Shown: positions 36,858-46,259 of the stretch, piece after piece
How the letters are laid out: every line of letters begins with the position of its first letter
Numbering within the stretch: the stretch's first letter is position 1
NCBI GenBank assembly: GCA_015711795.1
Contig: JACVJC010000015.1
Span: 1-58,158, forward strand
Length of the DNA stretch: 58,158 nucleotides
Direction of reading: 5' to 3'
DNA from: Candidatus Geothermocultor quzhuomuensis
Lineage (GTDB): Bacteria; Actinomycetota; Aquicultoria; Geothermocultorales; Geothermocultoraceae
Notes under the pieces: model-generated
Seen by the model: only the letters and a program-made list of their open reading frames with translations
Database searches by the model: none
Told to the model about the DNA's origin: nothing
Position numbers and translations under genes: made by a program

Positions 36858-37462
36858 GTTCCACCTCGCTTTAAAAATCGAACTAGAGCAATATAAAAAC
36901 CAAAGGTAAGGAAAGCTCCGGGAAAAAGTATTAAAATTCGAGGGGGGTCAAAACCAGGACCGAAAGAAATTAATTGTTTGCCAAAAAAAACAAGTTTGCC
37001 TGTTCCCAAAAGCTCTCGAAAGACTCCCATGGTCAACAAGACAAAAATATAGCCAAATCCCATTCCAAAACCATCAGCAATCGAGTTTAATATTGGATTT
37101 TTTGAAGCAAAGGCTTCCGCCCGCCCTAAAATTATTCAGTTAACAACAATTAGAGGTATCCAGACTCCCAGTCTTTCATAGGCAGCAGGGAAATAAGCAC
37201 GCATTGTTAAATCAACAATAGTAACGAACGAAGCAATGACTACAATGAAAATGGGAATTCGGACTTGGTCAGGAGTGAACAAGCGGATAAGAGAAATAAA
37301 CAAGTTAGAAAAGACAAGAACAAAGGTAACCCCCGCACCCATAAAAATGGCATTTTCAGCTTTGGTTGAAACAGCTAAAGCAGAGCAAAGGCCAATCAAC
37401 AAAATAAGTAAGGGGTTTTCCAAAAGAAAGCCTTTTTTAAAGTCGAACCAGAGCCTTTCCAT
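36854..37462 (-). CDS. rnfE: Rnf complex membrane subunit RnfE, with in-frame TGA at a cluster-ligand codon
   Basis: 202 residues if TGA at 37136-37138 (codon 109) is read. Everything else is intact: MERLWFDFKKGFLLENP, IGLCSALAVS with the first ligand Cys 26, GVWIPLIVVN, the TGA, then IILGRAEAFASKN and the rest of the membrane domain to FLKRGGT. In homologues the TGA position is the Cys of the motif NCIILGRAEA, one of four Cys that hold the intramembrane [2Fe-2S] cluster between RnfA and RnfE. TGA is one step from TGT/TGC and is the selenocysteine codon. A hairpin follows at a suitable distance. The alternative is a nonsense mutation or a base error that splits the gene into 108 and 69-93 codons. 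Start has GGAGG. Confidence 0.85.
37104..37122 (-). promoter_or_regulatory. Possible selenocysteine insertion hairpin in rnfE
   Basis: Downstream of the TGA the mRNA can form GGGC-GGAA-GCCU (4 bp, one G-U, GNRA-type loop starting with G), with 17 nt between TGA and loop, within the range of bacterial SECIS elements. A competing hairpin GAAGC-CUUU-GCUUC overlaps it. The codons are also set by a conserved peptide, so the structure could be incidental. Confidence 0.35.
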
Positions 37463-37464
37463 CC

Positions 37465-38031
37465 TTACCTCCTTTCCAAATATTGTTCAAAAACTTCAAC
37501 TGCAGCCTTTAAGCCGCTAGCAACACCCCTCGAAGAAATAGTTGCTCCTGAAATAGCGTCTATATCTTTACCCACTTCAAATTGGTCTTCTTCTCCTTTG
37601 CCAATAAATTTTTTTTGAAAGCTTCTTTCTTCAATAGCTGTGCCTAAGCCTGGAGTTTCCCTATGTTGAACTATTTTTATACCAATAATCTTTCCCTCTA
37701 AATTTAACCCTACAGCTATTTTGATTGGTCCACCATATCCTCGAGGAAGAACTTGAATGCAGTAGCCAACTAAATGATCACTCTTTTTCCCCTCAAAGAT
37801 TCTATCTAAAATCTGATTTTTTTTCTTTGCTTTTTTAGTTAAATTATCTATTGGCTTAAATTTTGTTGCTCCTATTGGTTTCAAGACTTCCCGAACCGCT
37901 TTGATTTGCTCTTCCCAAGTCTGCTTCATTATCCTATTTTTGGTTAAAGCATAAGTTCCAGCTAATCCTCCTGAAGCAATTATGCAAACTATAGCTAAAA
38001 TCAAACCAATTCTTAAAACATCTTTTATCAT
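37465..38031 (-). CDS. rnfG: Rnf complex FMN-binding subunit RnfG
   Basis: 188 residues: an N-terminal membrane helix (IGLILAIVCIIASGGLAGTY, ~8-27) and an extracytoplasmic FMN-binding domain. The motif DAISGATISSRGV (~162) contains the Thr that carries covalently bound FMN via a phosphoester bond made by ApbE. It lies 2 nt before rnfE with a good Shine-Dalgarno sequence. Confidence 0.95.
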   Translation of the reverse strand: MIKDVLRIGLILAIVCIIASGGLAGTYALTKNRIMKQTWEEQIKAVREVLKPIGATKFKPIDNLTKKAKKKNQILDRIFEGKKSDHLVGYCIQVLPRGYGGPIKIAVGLNLEGKIIGIKIVQHRETPGLGTAIEERSFQKKFIGKGEEDQFEVGKDIDAISGATISSRGVASGLKAAVEVFEQYLERR

Positions 38032-39011
38032 TTGGTTACCGCTCCAAACTTTCTTGGAATAATATAACGGTCAATAAGAGGTGTCCAAGCATTCATAAAT
38101 AAAATTGAATAATTGACTGCTTCAGGGTTCCCAGAGTATAACCTAATTAAAGTGGTCACTATGCCACATCCTATTCCAAAAATAACCCTACCAGTTCGAG
38201 TAATCGGTGAAGTAACATAATCAGTTGCCATAAAGAAAGCGCCCAAAAATAGTCCACCAGCCAAGATATAAAAGATAGGATCACCTTTCAAGAAATAAGT
38301 AAAAACTAAAACTGTCCCGATATAGCTCACCGGGATCCGCCAATCAATTATTTTTTGCCAAATTAAAAAGAGACCACCGAGTAAAAGAAGAAAAGCTGAG
38401 ACCTCACCGAGCGAACCATGGGAATTAGCAAGGAGCAAAGGTTTATAATATTGAGCTAAATTAACTGAAATTAAGCCAGCCCGAGCTTGCTTAGCAACAA
38501 AAAGGGGAGTAGCCCCACTAACTGTATCAATTGGTGGAAGAGGTATAAAATCACGGGTCATATGTTTAGTCCAAGAGAGAAGAAGAATTGCTCGAGCAAC
38601 CAGCGCAGGATTAAAAATATTGTAGCCCAACCCACCAAAAATTTGCTTACCTAAAGCAATGGCGACAAACCCACCGATTAAAGGAATCCAAAAAGGAACT
38701 CGAGGTGGCAAAACTAAAGCTAAAAGAAGGCCAGTTAAAAGAGCACTACAATCAGTTATGGTCAGTGGCAATCTTCTCATTTTATTAATTGCTGCTTCAG
38801 TTAAGACAGCTGAAATAACAGAAAGTAAAATTACTTGAAGAGCATCAAATTTAAAGAGAAAAATTGCTTCTAAAGTCACAGGCAAAAGAGCTAAAATGAC
38901 TAAGAGCATTATTTTAGAGGTAGATATTACATCTTTAATATGGGGAGAAACAGAAATTATTAACTTTAACTCTTCTTTTTTTTCTTCCTTCTTTTCTTTT
39001 CCCTCTTCCAT
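38028..39011 (-). CDS. rnfD: Rnf complex membrane subunit RnfD
   Basis: 327 residues with about nine membrane helices. IDTVSGATPLFVAK (~174-187) carries the Thr for covalent FMN. The N-terminus is charged (EEGKEKKEEKKEELKL), then SPHIKDVISTSKIM is typical of RnfD/NqrB. It overlaps rnfG by 4 nt and follows rnfC without a gap. With RnfG it moves electrons across the membrane. Confidence 0.95.
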   Translation of the reverse strand: MEEGKEKKEEKKEELKLIISVSPHIKDVISTSKIMLLVILALLPVTLEAIFLFKFDALQVILLSVISAVLTEAAINKMRRLPLTITDCSALLTGLLLALVLPPRVPFWIPLIGGFVAIALGKQIFGGLGYNIFNPALVARAILLLSWTKHMTRDFIPLPPIDTVSGATPLFVAKQARAGLISVNLAQYYKPLLLANSHGSLGEVSAFLLLLGGLFLIWQKIIDWRIPVSYIGTVLVFTYFLKGDPIFYILAGGLFLGAFFMATDYVTSPITRTGRVIFGIGCGIVTTLIRLYSGNPEAVNYSILFMNAWTPLIDRYIIPRKFGAVTK

Positions 39012-40352
39012 CTAAGCCTTTTTCTCCTCTAAAATTTTACCTTTAGCATATCTTATTAATTGGACAAAAGGTCTTTTGGTTGGGCAAACAAAGCCACAGC
39101 ATCCACACTCTATACAATCAAGAACACCGTACTTCTCCACTAAATCCAACTTTTCAGCTAGGGTAAAATCAAGAATAAAGTTAGGCATAATGCGGGAGGG
39201 GCAAGCCTCAACACAACGACCACAGCGAATGCAAAGGTCAATTTGGTCTCTTAATTCTGGTGTCATTTTCTTTGGTATCACAACGATACCAGAGGTGCCT
39301 TTAACCACTGGTACATCGAGAGTAAAAAGAGCATATCCAGTCATTGGGCCACCAAAAATAATCTTTCCTGTTTCTCCTACTACATCTCCACAAAAATCTA
39401 TTAATTCTCTAGCCAATGTACCTATCTTAACTAGTAAATTTTTTGCTTCTTTTATCCCTTGGCCACTAACAGTAATAATCCTTTCTATAAGAGGTTTTCC
39501 TTCGCGCACAGCTTCAGAAATAGCAATTGTCGTTCCAACATTTTGAACTAAAGCTCCAACATCAAAAGGAAGTCCCCCTGAAGGAACTTCCCTTTTCAAG
39601 ATAGCTTTAATAAGTTGCTTCTCTGCTCCTTGAGGATATTTCGTTTTTAAAGCAACAACATCAATCTCCACCTCTTTTTCACAGTGCTTCAATATAGTTT
39701 CTATAGCATCAGGTTTGTTATCTTCAATTGCAATATAACCTTGTTTAGCTGAAACTGTTTTCATAATTAACTTTAAACCATCGATTATCTTTTCTGGCTT
39801 TTCAAGTAAATTGCGATGGTCAACGGTAAGATAAGGTTCACACTCACAACCATTGATAATAACTGTATCTATTGGCTTCTCCTTAGGAGGAGAAAGCTTT
39901 ACATGCGTAGGAAAAGCTGCTCCGCCTAATCCAACAATTCCTGCTTCCTTAACAATTTCCCTGATCACTTCTGGCGTAAGCTCAGTTTCATCTCTTGGAA
40001 CCACTATCCTTTCTTCCTGTTGCTCTTCAAAAGGAGCGATAACAATACTCATTACCTTAGCAGAAGTAAATGTTAGGTGAGGTTCAATTGCTTTAACTTC
40101 ACCAAATACTGGCGAGTGAATCGGAGCTGAACAAAAGGCCGAGCTTTCTGCAACTTTTTGGCCCGCTTTTACTTTATCACCAACCTGAATTAAAGGTTCG
40201 CAAGGCGCACCAACATGCTGAGAAAGAGGTAAAACTACCAATGAAGGAAAAGGAGCTTTCTCAATCCTCTTCTCCGAGGTAAATTCTTTATACTCTGGCG
40301 GGTGAGTGCCCCCTTTAAATGTTTTAAACCTAACCCCCAGATTGGTTAAAAT
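39012..40352 (-). CDS. rnfC: Rnf complex NADH-binding subunit RnfC (ATT start)
   Basis: Transfers electrons to NAD+ through FMN. 446 residues from ATT 40352. The N-terminus RFKTFKGGTHPPEYKEFTSE is the standard RnfC beginning, then LPLSQHVGAPCEPL, the NuoF-like domain (AGIVGLGGAAFPTHVK, INGCECEPYLTVDH), and two 4Fe-4S sites (CIRCGRCVEACPS, CIECGCCGFVCPT). No ATG, GTG or TTG occurs in frame between the stop upstream and the TTG at 40241, which would cut off 37 conserved residues. AAGGAGG lies 8 nt before the ATT, ideal spacing. First gene of the rnf unit, 79 nt after ndk. Confidence 0.92.
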   Translation of the reverse strand: MLTNLGVRFKTFKGGTHPPEYKEFTSEKRIEKAPFPSLVVLPLSQHVGAPCEPLIQVGDKVKAGQKVAESSAFCSAPIHSPVFGEVKAIEPHLTFTSAKVMSIVIAPFEEQQEERIVVPRDETELTPEVIREIVKEAGIVGLGGAAFPTHVKLSPPKEKPIDTVIINGCECEPYLTVDHRNLLEKPEKIIDGLKLIMKTVSAKQGYIAIEDNKPDAIETILKHCEKEVEIDVVALKTKYPQGAEKQLIKAILKREVPSGGLPFDVGALVQNVGTTIAISEAVREGKPLIERIITVSGQGIKEAKNLLVKIGTLARELIDFCGDVVGETGKIIFGGPMTGYALFTLDVPVVKGTSGIVVIPKKMTPELRDQIDLCIRCGRCVEACPSRIMPNFILDFTLAEKLDLVEKYGVLDCIECGCCGFVCPTKRPFVQLIRYAKGKILEEKKA

Positions 40353-40431
40353 CCTTTTAGCCTCCTTATCTCCAAATTTAAATCAAGAATATACTCTTGT
40401 TTTTTTATCTAGTCAATTAATTTTCATTTAA

Positions 40432-40833
40432 TCACTCAGAAAAAAAGAGGGAAATTTCATACTCAGCTGTTTCTTGAGAATCTGACCCATGAATTATATT
40501 TTTGGTTATCTCTAAAGCATAATCTCCTCTAATAGTTCCTGGTAAAGCTTCCTTAGGATTTGTTGCTCCGATCATTTTCCTGACAACCTCAATAGCATTC
40601 TCCCCACTTAAAACCATCAACACAACCGGACCAGAAAGAATATGATTAACTAAAATTTCAAAAAAATCTTTTCCCTTGTGAACTGCGTAAAGAGCTTTAG
40701 CTTTTTCTTCAGATAATCTCTCAAAACTTAAGGTCTCTAAGGTTAAACCTTTTTGTTCAAACCTCTTAATTATCTCACCAACTAATCCCTTCTTTACCCC
40801 ATCGGGTTTAATCATCACAAAAGTTCTTTCCAT
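40432..40833 (-). CDS. ndk: Nucleoside diphosphate kinase
   Basis: Balances NTP pools by phosphate transfer through a His. 133 residues: [20 protein letters not shown] at the N-terminus, [18 protein letters not shown] (~88-105), and the active-site His in NIIHGSDS. Complete. Followed on the same strand by rnfC. Between valS and mreB is the usual place of ndk in Actinobacteria. Confidence 0.96.
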   Translation of the reverse strand: MERTFVMIKPDGVKKGLVGEIIKRFEQKGLTLETLSFERLSEEKAKALYAVHKGKDFFEILVNHILSGPVVLMVLSGENAIEVVRKMIGATNPKEALPGTIRGDYALEITKNIIHGSDSQETAEYEISLFFSE

Positions 40834-41196
40834 CGTATCCCCCCAACCTTTTAGTTGTTGGCTGTTAGTTGTTAGTAACTTTGCTCTTCATAACCGATCA
40901 AATTGGAAAGCAAAAATAGATATCGCTTTAGGCTCTAGTTGCCAAACTCTAAGGTTCAGTGAATTTTGAACTGAGCCCAAGATACTATCCCTGAACCCTG
41001 TCTTTGATTTATTTTTGCAACTTTCATTTATCATTTTGCAGACGAGATTTTTTTAATTTTCTTGTAACCTTAACTTATCTTTTCTCCACTTCTCGCTCCT
41101 TTCTTTTCCCGATATTCTACCCACTATTTACCGCTTCTCTGCTAACTTTTCTCTGTTATCCCTTCTCTAACTCGGCTTTCAGCGCTTCAAATGGAC
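40834..41196. other. Non-coding gap upstream of ndk
   Basis: No gene is recognised. It contains GTTAGTTGTTAGTAAC-type low-complexity sequence at 40850-40880 and an inverted pair GGTTCAGT/ACTGAGCC (one G-U) at about 40953-40978, neither with a U-run. The ndk promoter must lie here but no clear boxes were seen. Confidence 0.4.
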
Positions 41197-41637
41197 TTAA
41201 AGGGTTGTTCGACAGTAAGGGCAAACTGCCCAATCTAACTTCAAAAGACGGTTACAGTTAGGGCAAGGCTTTTTAAGTTTTTTAAAACAATAGGGACAAA
41301 CTTGAAAGTCTTCCTCGCAAGGGCGAAAGCAAGCAGGGCAATGAAGCCCTTGCTTTTTAAGTTGAGTTTCTTTGGTTCTTATATCTAATTCTCTATCTTT
41401 CACTTCTTCTAAATATTCAGGTGGCCTTAAAATTAAATAAATAAGCCAGCCAAAAAAATTAAAGAAAAAGACAGCTGTAGCCCAAGAAAAAGCAAAACTG
41501 CCTCGCTTTTTTGCATCTCGATAAGTCCAGAAAACTAAACTAAGCCAAATGAGAATAATGAAAAGACCTAGAAGTCTAAGAAGAAAGTGAAAAAGGGGAG
41601 AAGTAAAAAAATTATAAAGTGATTGGAAAAATTCCAT
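41197..41637 (-). CDS. Membrane protein with C-terminal double zinc ribbon
   Basis: 146 residues: two membrane helices (LLRLLGLFIILIWLSLVFW, ~20-38; FSWATAVFFFNFFGWLIYLI, ~49-68) followed by a cytoplasmic tail with four CxxC knuckles (CPACFRPC, VCPYCFKK, PCPNCNR, VCPYCRTT), a double zinc ribbon. The first half resembles phospholipase_D-N / PLDc_N-type membrane segments (DAKKRGS, RPPEYLEE). It follows valS by 20 nt. Function unknown. Confidence 0.7.
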   Translation of the reverse strand: MEFFQSLYNFFTSPLFHFLLRLLGLFIILIWLSLVFWTYRDAKKRGSFAFSWATAVFFFNFFGWLIYLILRPPEYLEEVKDRELDIRTKETQLKKQGLHCPACFRPCEEDFQVCPYCFKKLKKPCPNCNRLLKLDWAVCPYCRTTL

Positions 41638-41657
41638 TCCTTTTCCTCACTTTTAAT

Positions 41658-44306
41658 TTATTCAAGTAAACGGTGAATTTGCTCGAGTTTTTCTATCTTT
41701 TCTTTTAATTTTTCCAGTTTGTTCTTTTCTTTCTGAATGATATTTGTTGGAGCTTTCTCAAGAAAAGCTTTATTAGAGAATTTTTTCCTCACTTTCTCCA
41801 ATTCTTTTTTAAGCTCAAAAATTTCCTTTCCAATCCTTTCCCTTTCTTCCACTATGTCAACTAAATCAGCAAGCGGAACAAAGATTTCCACCCCATGTTC
41901 AATTGAGATAGCTGATTGACTGGGTTTGACTACATCAATACCAACTCCTATCTTTGATGCCCCTGTTAAAAAAGAAATGTAATCAGCATAATTACGAAGA
42001 AGTGCTTCTTTATCCTTGTCCGGGGCTTTAAAAAGGATCTCAATTTTTCTTAAAGGAGAAATGTTTAATTGAGATCTGATCGACCTTACCGCTGTAACTA
42101 AATCTTTTAAAATTTCCATACTTTCTTCACTTTTTTCATCCATTGGGATGATTTCTTCCTCAGGATAAAGTGCAACAACAATGTCCCCCTCGCATCCAGG
42201 AAGCTTTTGCCAAATCTCTTCAGAAATAAAGGGCATAAAGGGATGAATAAGCTTAAGAAAATTCTTAAGAATGTAGGTAAGAAGAAACTGCGACTTCCTT
42301 CTCTCAATTTCCTCACCATTATAAAGGGAAAGTTTTGAAAGCTCAATGTACCAATCGCAAAAATCATCCCAAAAAAAGTTATAGAGAGTCTTCGCAGCTT
42401 CACTAAAACGATAAACATCGAGAAATTGATTAACTCTCTTAATAGTTTTAGCGTACCGACTCAATATCCATCGGTCTGAAAGAGTGAATGTTGAAGGGTC
42501 AGGTTTAAATTGAGGAGAAAAATCTTTAAGATTCATTAAGACAAACCTTGAAGCATTCCAAATTTTATTACAAAAATTCCGATAGCCTTCAATTCTCTCT
42601 TCTGAAAGGTAAATCTCCCGACCTGGGACTGACAAAGCTGCTAAAGTAAAGCGCAAAGCATCTGTACCAAAGGTATTAATTATTTCTAAAGGGTCAATCA
42701 CATTCCCTCTAGATTTACTCATTTTTCTTCCATAAATATCTCGGATAAGACCATGAATATAAACTTCCTTAAAGGGAATTTCTTTTAGAAGATAAAGACC
42801 CATCATCACCATTCGGGCAACCCAAAAAAATATTATGTCATGGCTGGTAACAAGGAGGTCAGTTGGGTAAAAATACTTTAAATCGTCAGTCTTTTCAGGC
42901 CAACCAAGAGTTGAAAAGGGCCATAAAGCTGAAGAAAACCATGTATCTAAAACATCGCTTTCTTGAACTAACTCTAAACTACCACAAAACTTGCAAGAAA
43001 CTGGTTTTTCAACCTCGACGTTTTCTTTATTGCAATCTTGACAGTACCAGACTGGGATTTGATGCCCCCACCAAATTTGCCTAGAAATACACCAATCTTT
43101 TATATTTTCCATCCAATCAAAGTAAGTCTTCTCCCAACTCTTTGGAGTAAATTTAATTCTCCCATCCCTAACTACTTTTATAGCTTCCAATGCTAGCGGT
43201 TTTGTTTTAACAAACCACTGAAGGGAATAATAAGGCTCAATTGGTGTATCACAACGATAACATTTCCCTAAAGACAAAAGATAATTTTCAATCTTTTCAA
43301 TTAAACCTTGTGCTTTTAAATCTTTAAGGACAGCTTCCCGAGCTTTTTCCCTTGAAAGGCCACAATAGTTCCCTCCATTTTCATTAACCTTAGCATCAGG
43401 GGTAAAGATATTGAGAGCAGGTAAATTATGTCTCTGGGAAATCTCAAAATCATTTAAATCATGAGCTGGAGTAATTTTAAGAGCCCCGCTTCCAAAATTA
43501 GGGTCTACATACTCATCTTCAATAATGGGAATTTTTCTCCCAACTAAAGGTAAAATGGCTATTTTCCCAACATAACTTCGATAACGTTCATCATTAGGGT
43601 TTACCGCCACTGCGGTATCGCCAAGCATTGTCTCGGGGCGGGTGGTAGCCACAACAATGAAACTACTTCCATCTTCTAAGGGGTATTTTACATACCAAAG
43701 CTTCCCCTCAATCTCTTCATGTTCTACTTCAATATCAGATAAAGCTGTGAGACAGCGAGGGCACCAATTAATAATATAATTCCCTCGATAAATTAAACCA
43801 TCATTATAAAGACGAACAAATGCCTCCCGAACTGCTCTTGAACAACCTTCATCCATGGTAAAACGCTCTCTCGACCAGTCACAAGAACACCCTAATGTCT
43901 TTAATTGGTTAATGATGAGATTGCCATAAGTTTCTTTCCATTGCCAGACTCTCTCAATAAATTTTTCTCTCCCCAAAGAGTCTCGAGTAAGTGATTCTTG
44001 AGCCAATTGGGATTCAACAACATTTTGAGTAGCAATTCCAGCATGGTCAGTTCCAGGAAGCCAAAGGGTAACATATCCTTGCATTCTCTTTCTCCTAACC
44101 ACAATGTCCTGTAAGGTATTGTTAAGAGCATGCCCGACGTGGAGTGAACCAGTAACATTGGGAGGTGGAATAACAATTGAAAACCTTTTCTTACCCCAAT
44201 CAATTTTAGCTTGAAAATAATCTGTGGAAAGCCAATAAGAAGACCACTTTTTTTCTACTATCGAAGGGTTATATGCTTTAGGTAAATCTGTCATCAATCT
44301 TCTCAC
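41658..44306 (-). CDS. valS: Valyl-tRNA synthetase
   Basis: 882 residues. HIGH-type motif in PPPNVTGSLHVGHALNN (~48-64), editing domain (TTRPETMLGDTAVAVNPND), KMSKS in GRKMSKSRGNVIDP (~525), the anticodon-binding domain, and a C-terminal coiled coil (ERERIGKEIFELKKELEKV). GTG 44306 and ATG 44294 are both possible starts; no strong ribosome site decides. The 100-nt gap to clpX is too short for a T-box leader. Confidence 0.97.
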   Translation of the reverse strand: MRRLMTDLPKAYNPSIVEKKWSSYWLSTDYFQAKIDWGKKRFSIVIPPPNVTGSLHVGHALNNTLQDIVVRRKRMQGYVTLWLPGTDHAGIATQNVVESQLAQESLTRDSLGREKFIERVWQWKETYGNLIINQLKTLGCSCDWSRERFTMDEGCSRAVREAFVRLYNDGLIYRGNYIINWCPRCLTALSDIEVEHEEIEGKLWYVKYPLEDGSSFIVVATTRPETMLGDTAVAVNPNDERYRSYVGKIAILPLVGRKIPIIEDEYVDPNFGSGALKITPAHDLNDFEISQRHNLPALNIFTPDAKVNENGGNYCGLSREKAREAVLKDLKAQGLIEKIENYLLSLGKCYRCDTPIEPYYSLQWFVKTKPLALEAIKVVRDGRIKFTPKSWEKTYFDWMENIKDWCISRQIWWGHQIPVWYCQDCNKENVEVEKPVSCKFCGSLELVQESDVLDTWFSSALWPFSTLGWPEKTDDLKYFYPTDLLVTSHDIIFFWVARMVMMGLYLLKEIPFKEVYIHGLIRDIYGRKMSKSRGNVIDPLEIINTFGTDALRFTLAALSVPGREIYLSEERIEGYRNFCNKIWNASRFVLMNLKDFSPQFKPDPSTFTLSDRWILSRYAKTIKRVNQFLDVYRFSEAAKTLYNFFWDDFCDWYIELSKLSLYNGEEIERRKSQFLLTYILKNFLKLIHPFMPFISEEIWQKLPGCEGDIVVALYPEEEIIPMDEKSEESMEILKDLVTAVRSIRSQLNISPLRKIEILFKAPDKDKEALLRNYADYISFLTGASKIGVGIDVVKPSQSAISIEHGVEIFVPLADLVDIVEERERIGKEIFELKKELEKVRKKFSNKAFLEKAPTNIIQKEKNKLEKLKEKIEKLEQIHRLLE

Positions 44307-44406
44307 TACTCAAACCAACCTTTAGCCGAGGGTATTTTGCCTTAAATTATTAAATGAAAAAGGGCAAGTAAGTTCAATTAAATTTTGAGTCAGGAAAGAT
44401 CTTTTC

Positions 44407-45660
44407 TTAAAGGGAGATAACGCCTTCATTCTCTTTAATTAGAGTTGGTGGAAGATTATTTTCTAGCACTTCTTTAGTGACTACGCATTTTTTAACTCCC
44501 TTAATAGAGGGAATCTCATACATAACATTAAGTAAGGCTTCCTCTAAAACTGCTCGTAATCCTCTTGCTCCACTTGCTCTTTTTAAGGCTTTCTTTGAAA
44601 TAAATGTAAGAGCCTCATCCGTAAAGATAAGCTCAACTCCATCATAACTAAAGATTTTCTTATATTGTTTAATTAAAGCATTCTTGGGCTCAGTTAAAAT
44701 CTTAACTAAATCCTCTGAGTTAAGATTATCAACTGCTGTAACTACTGGGACTCGACCAACAAATTCTGGAATCATCCCATATTTGATTAAATCCTCTGGT
44801 AAGACTTGGGAAAGAATTTCTCCAATTGGTTTTTCTTCCCTCTTTTTAACATTAGCACCGAAACCAATTCTTTTTTCCCCAATTCTTTGCTCAATTATCT
44901 TCTCCAACCCAACAAAAGCTCCACCTGTAATAAAGAGAATATTGGTCGTGTCTATCTGGATAAACTCCTGATGAGGATGCTTTCGTCCACCATGGGGGGG
45001 AACGTTAGCTATAGTTCCCTCTAAAATCTTCAAAAGAGCTTGTTGAACACCTTCTCCAGAGACATCCCTAGTAATAGAAGGTCCTTCAGACTTTCGGGCA
45101 ATTTTATCAATTTCATCAATGTAAACGATTCCCATCTCAGCTCTTTTAACATCATAATCAGCTGCTTGAATCAATTTTAATAAGATATTTTCAACATCTT
45201 CCCCAACGTAACCAGCTTCCGTTAAAGAAGTGGCATCAGCAATAGCAAAAGGAACATTTAACATCTTTGCTAAAGTTTGAGCTAAAAGGGTTTTCCCGCA
45301 ACCTGTCGGTCCTAAAAGAAGAATGTTGCTCTTTTGCAGTTCAAGGTCATCGCTACTTTTTCTGAAACCTTTTTGAACTCTCTTATAATGATTATAAACT
45401 GCAACTGCCAAAGTTTTCTTGGCTCTGTCCTGCCCCACTACATACTGATTTAGAAAATTATAAATCTCTTTTGGCTTCGGCAGTTCCTCAAATTTAATTT
45501 CAGCTTCAGCTTCCAATTCCTCTTCCAAAATTTCATTACACAAGTCAATACACTCATCACAGATATATACGCCGGGACCAGCAATAAGCTTTCTTACTTG
45601 TCTTTGTGATTTTCCACAAAAGGAACACTTTAAGTTTTCAGCTTCACCAAAGCGAACCAT
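44407..45660 (-). CDS. clpX: ClpX ATPase subunit of ClpXP
   Basis: 417 residues: an N-terminal zinc-binding domain ([20 protein letters not shown]), Walker [16 protein letters not shown] (~115), Walker [11 protein letters not shown] (~180), GGAFVGLE pore-region, and the C-terminal D2 domain ending near KENEGVISL. It unfolds substrates, including tmRNA-tagged ones (the AA end of the tag found at 55160-55508), and feeds ClpP. Shine-Dalgarno GGAGG; 11 nt after clpP. Confidence 0.97.
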   Translation of the reverse strand: MVRFGEAENLKCSFCGKSQRQVRKLIAGPGVYICDECIDLCNEILEEELEAEAEIKFEELPKPKEIYNFLNQYVVGQDRAKKTLAVAVYNHYKRVQKGFRKSSDDLELQKSNILLLGPTGCGKTLLAQTLAKMLNVPFAIADATSLTEAGYVGEDVENILLKLIQAADYDVKRAEMGIVYIDEIDKIARKSEGPSITRDVSGEGVQQALLKILEGTIANVPPHGGRKHPHQEFIQIDTTNILFITGGAFVGLEKIIEQRIGEKRIGFGANVKKREEKPIGEILSQVLPEDLIKYGMIPEFVGRVPVVTAVDNLNSEDLVKILTEPKNALIKQYKKIFSYDGVELIFTDEALTFISKKALKRASGARGLRAVLEEALLNVMYEIPSIKGVKKCVVTKEVLENNLPPTLIKENEGVISL

Positions 45661-45671
45661 CTTATTTCCTC

Positions 45672-46259
45672 CTACTTCTTTTGAGTCACTACTTCATCGA
45701 TAATACCATATTCCTTAGCATCTTTAGCTGTCATAATAAAATCTCGGTCAGTATCACGATGTATCTTTTCAATGGGTTGACCTGTATGCTTAGCCATAAT
45801 TTCGTCAAGTAAATTTCTCATCCTTAATATCTCCCGAGCTTGAATATCAACATCGACTGCTTGCCCCGTTGCTCCTCCGTGAGGTTGATGAATCAACACT
45901 CTAGAATTTGGAAGAGCTGATCTTTTCCCCTTTGTTCCAGCCGCTAAAAGAACAGCTGCTCCACTAGCGGCTTGCCCAATACAAATTGTGGAAACATCAT
46001 TTTTAATATACTGCATTGTATCATAAATTGCTAAAGTTGAAGTAATAAGACCACCTGGTGAATTAATATATAGAAAAACATCTTTTTCCGGGTCTTCTGA
46101 TTCCAAATGGAGAAGCTGAGCAATGACTAAGTTAGCAATATGGTCATCAATTTCACTCCCGAGAAAAACAATCCTTTCCGCTAAGAGTCTTGAATAAATG
46201 TCGTAGGATCTTTCGCCTCGGCTTGTTTGTTCAATAACAATGGGTATTAAACCATTCAT
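45672..46259 (-). CDS. clpP: ClpP protease subunit
   Basis: 195 residues. Catalytic Ser in [16 protein letters not shown] (~92-107) and His in [12 protein letters not shown] (~118-129); the Asp is in the DRDF region near residue 177. The site reads AASGA where AASMGA is most common, which is still normal for the family. Start overlaps the tig stop by 4 nt. Works with ClpX encoded next. Confidence 0.96.
   Translation of the reverse strand: MNGLIPIVIEQTSRGERSYDIYSRLLAERIVFLGSEIDDHIANLVIAQLLHLESEDPEKDVFLYINSPGGLITSTLAIYDTMQYIKNDVSTICIGQAASGAAVLLAAGTKGKRSALPNSRVLIHQPHGGATGQAVDVDIQAREILRMRNLLDEIMAKHTGQPIEKIHRDTDRDFIMTAKDAKEYGIIDEVVTQKK

Noticed and set aside
38942-39011. Lys/Glu-rich RnfD N-terminus as a possible frameshift artefact
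   Set aside because: The frame joins smoothly to SPHIKDVISTSK and the start follows rnfC without a gap; charged RnfD N-termini occur.
41004-41261. Plus-strand frame of 85 codons upstream of ndk
   Set aside because: It is Ser/Phe-rich, overlaps the end of the zinc-ribbon gene on the other strand, and shows no family pattern.
44307-44406. T-box leader for valS
   Set aside because: The gap is only 100 nt and has no T-box consensus or long stem-loop.
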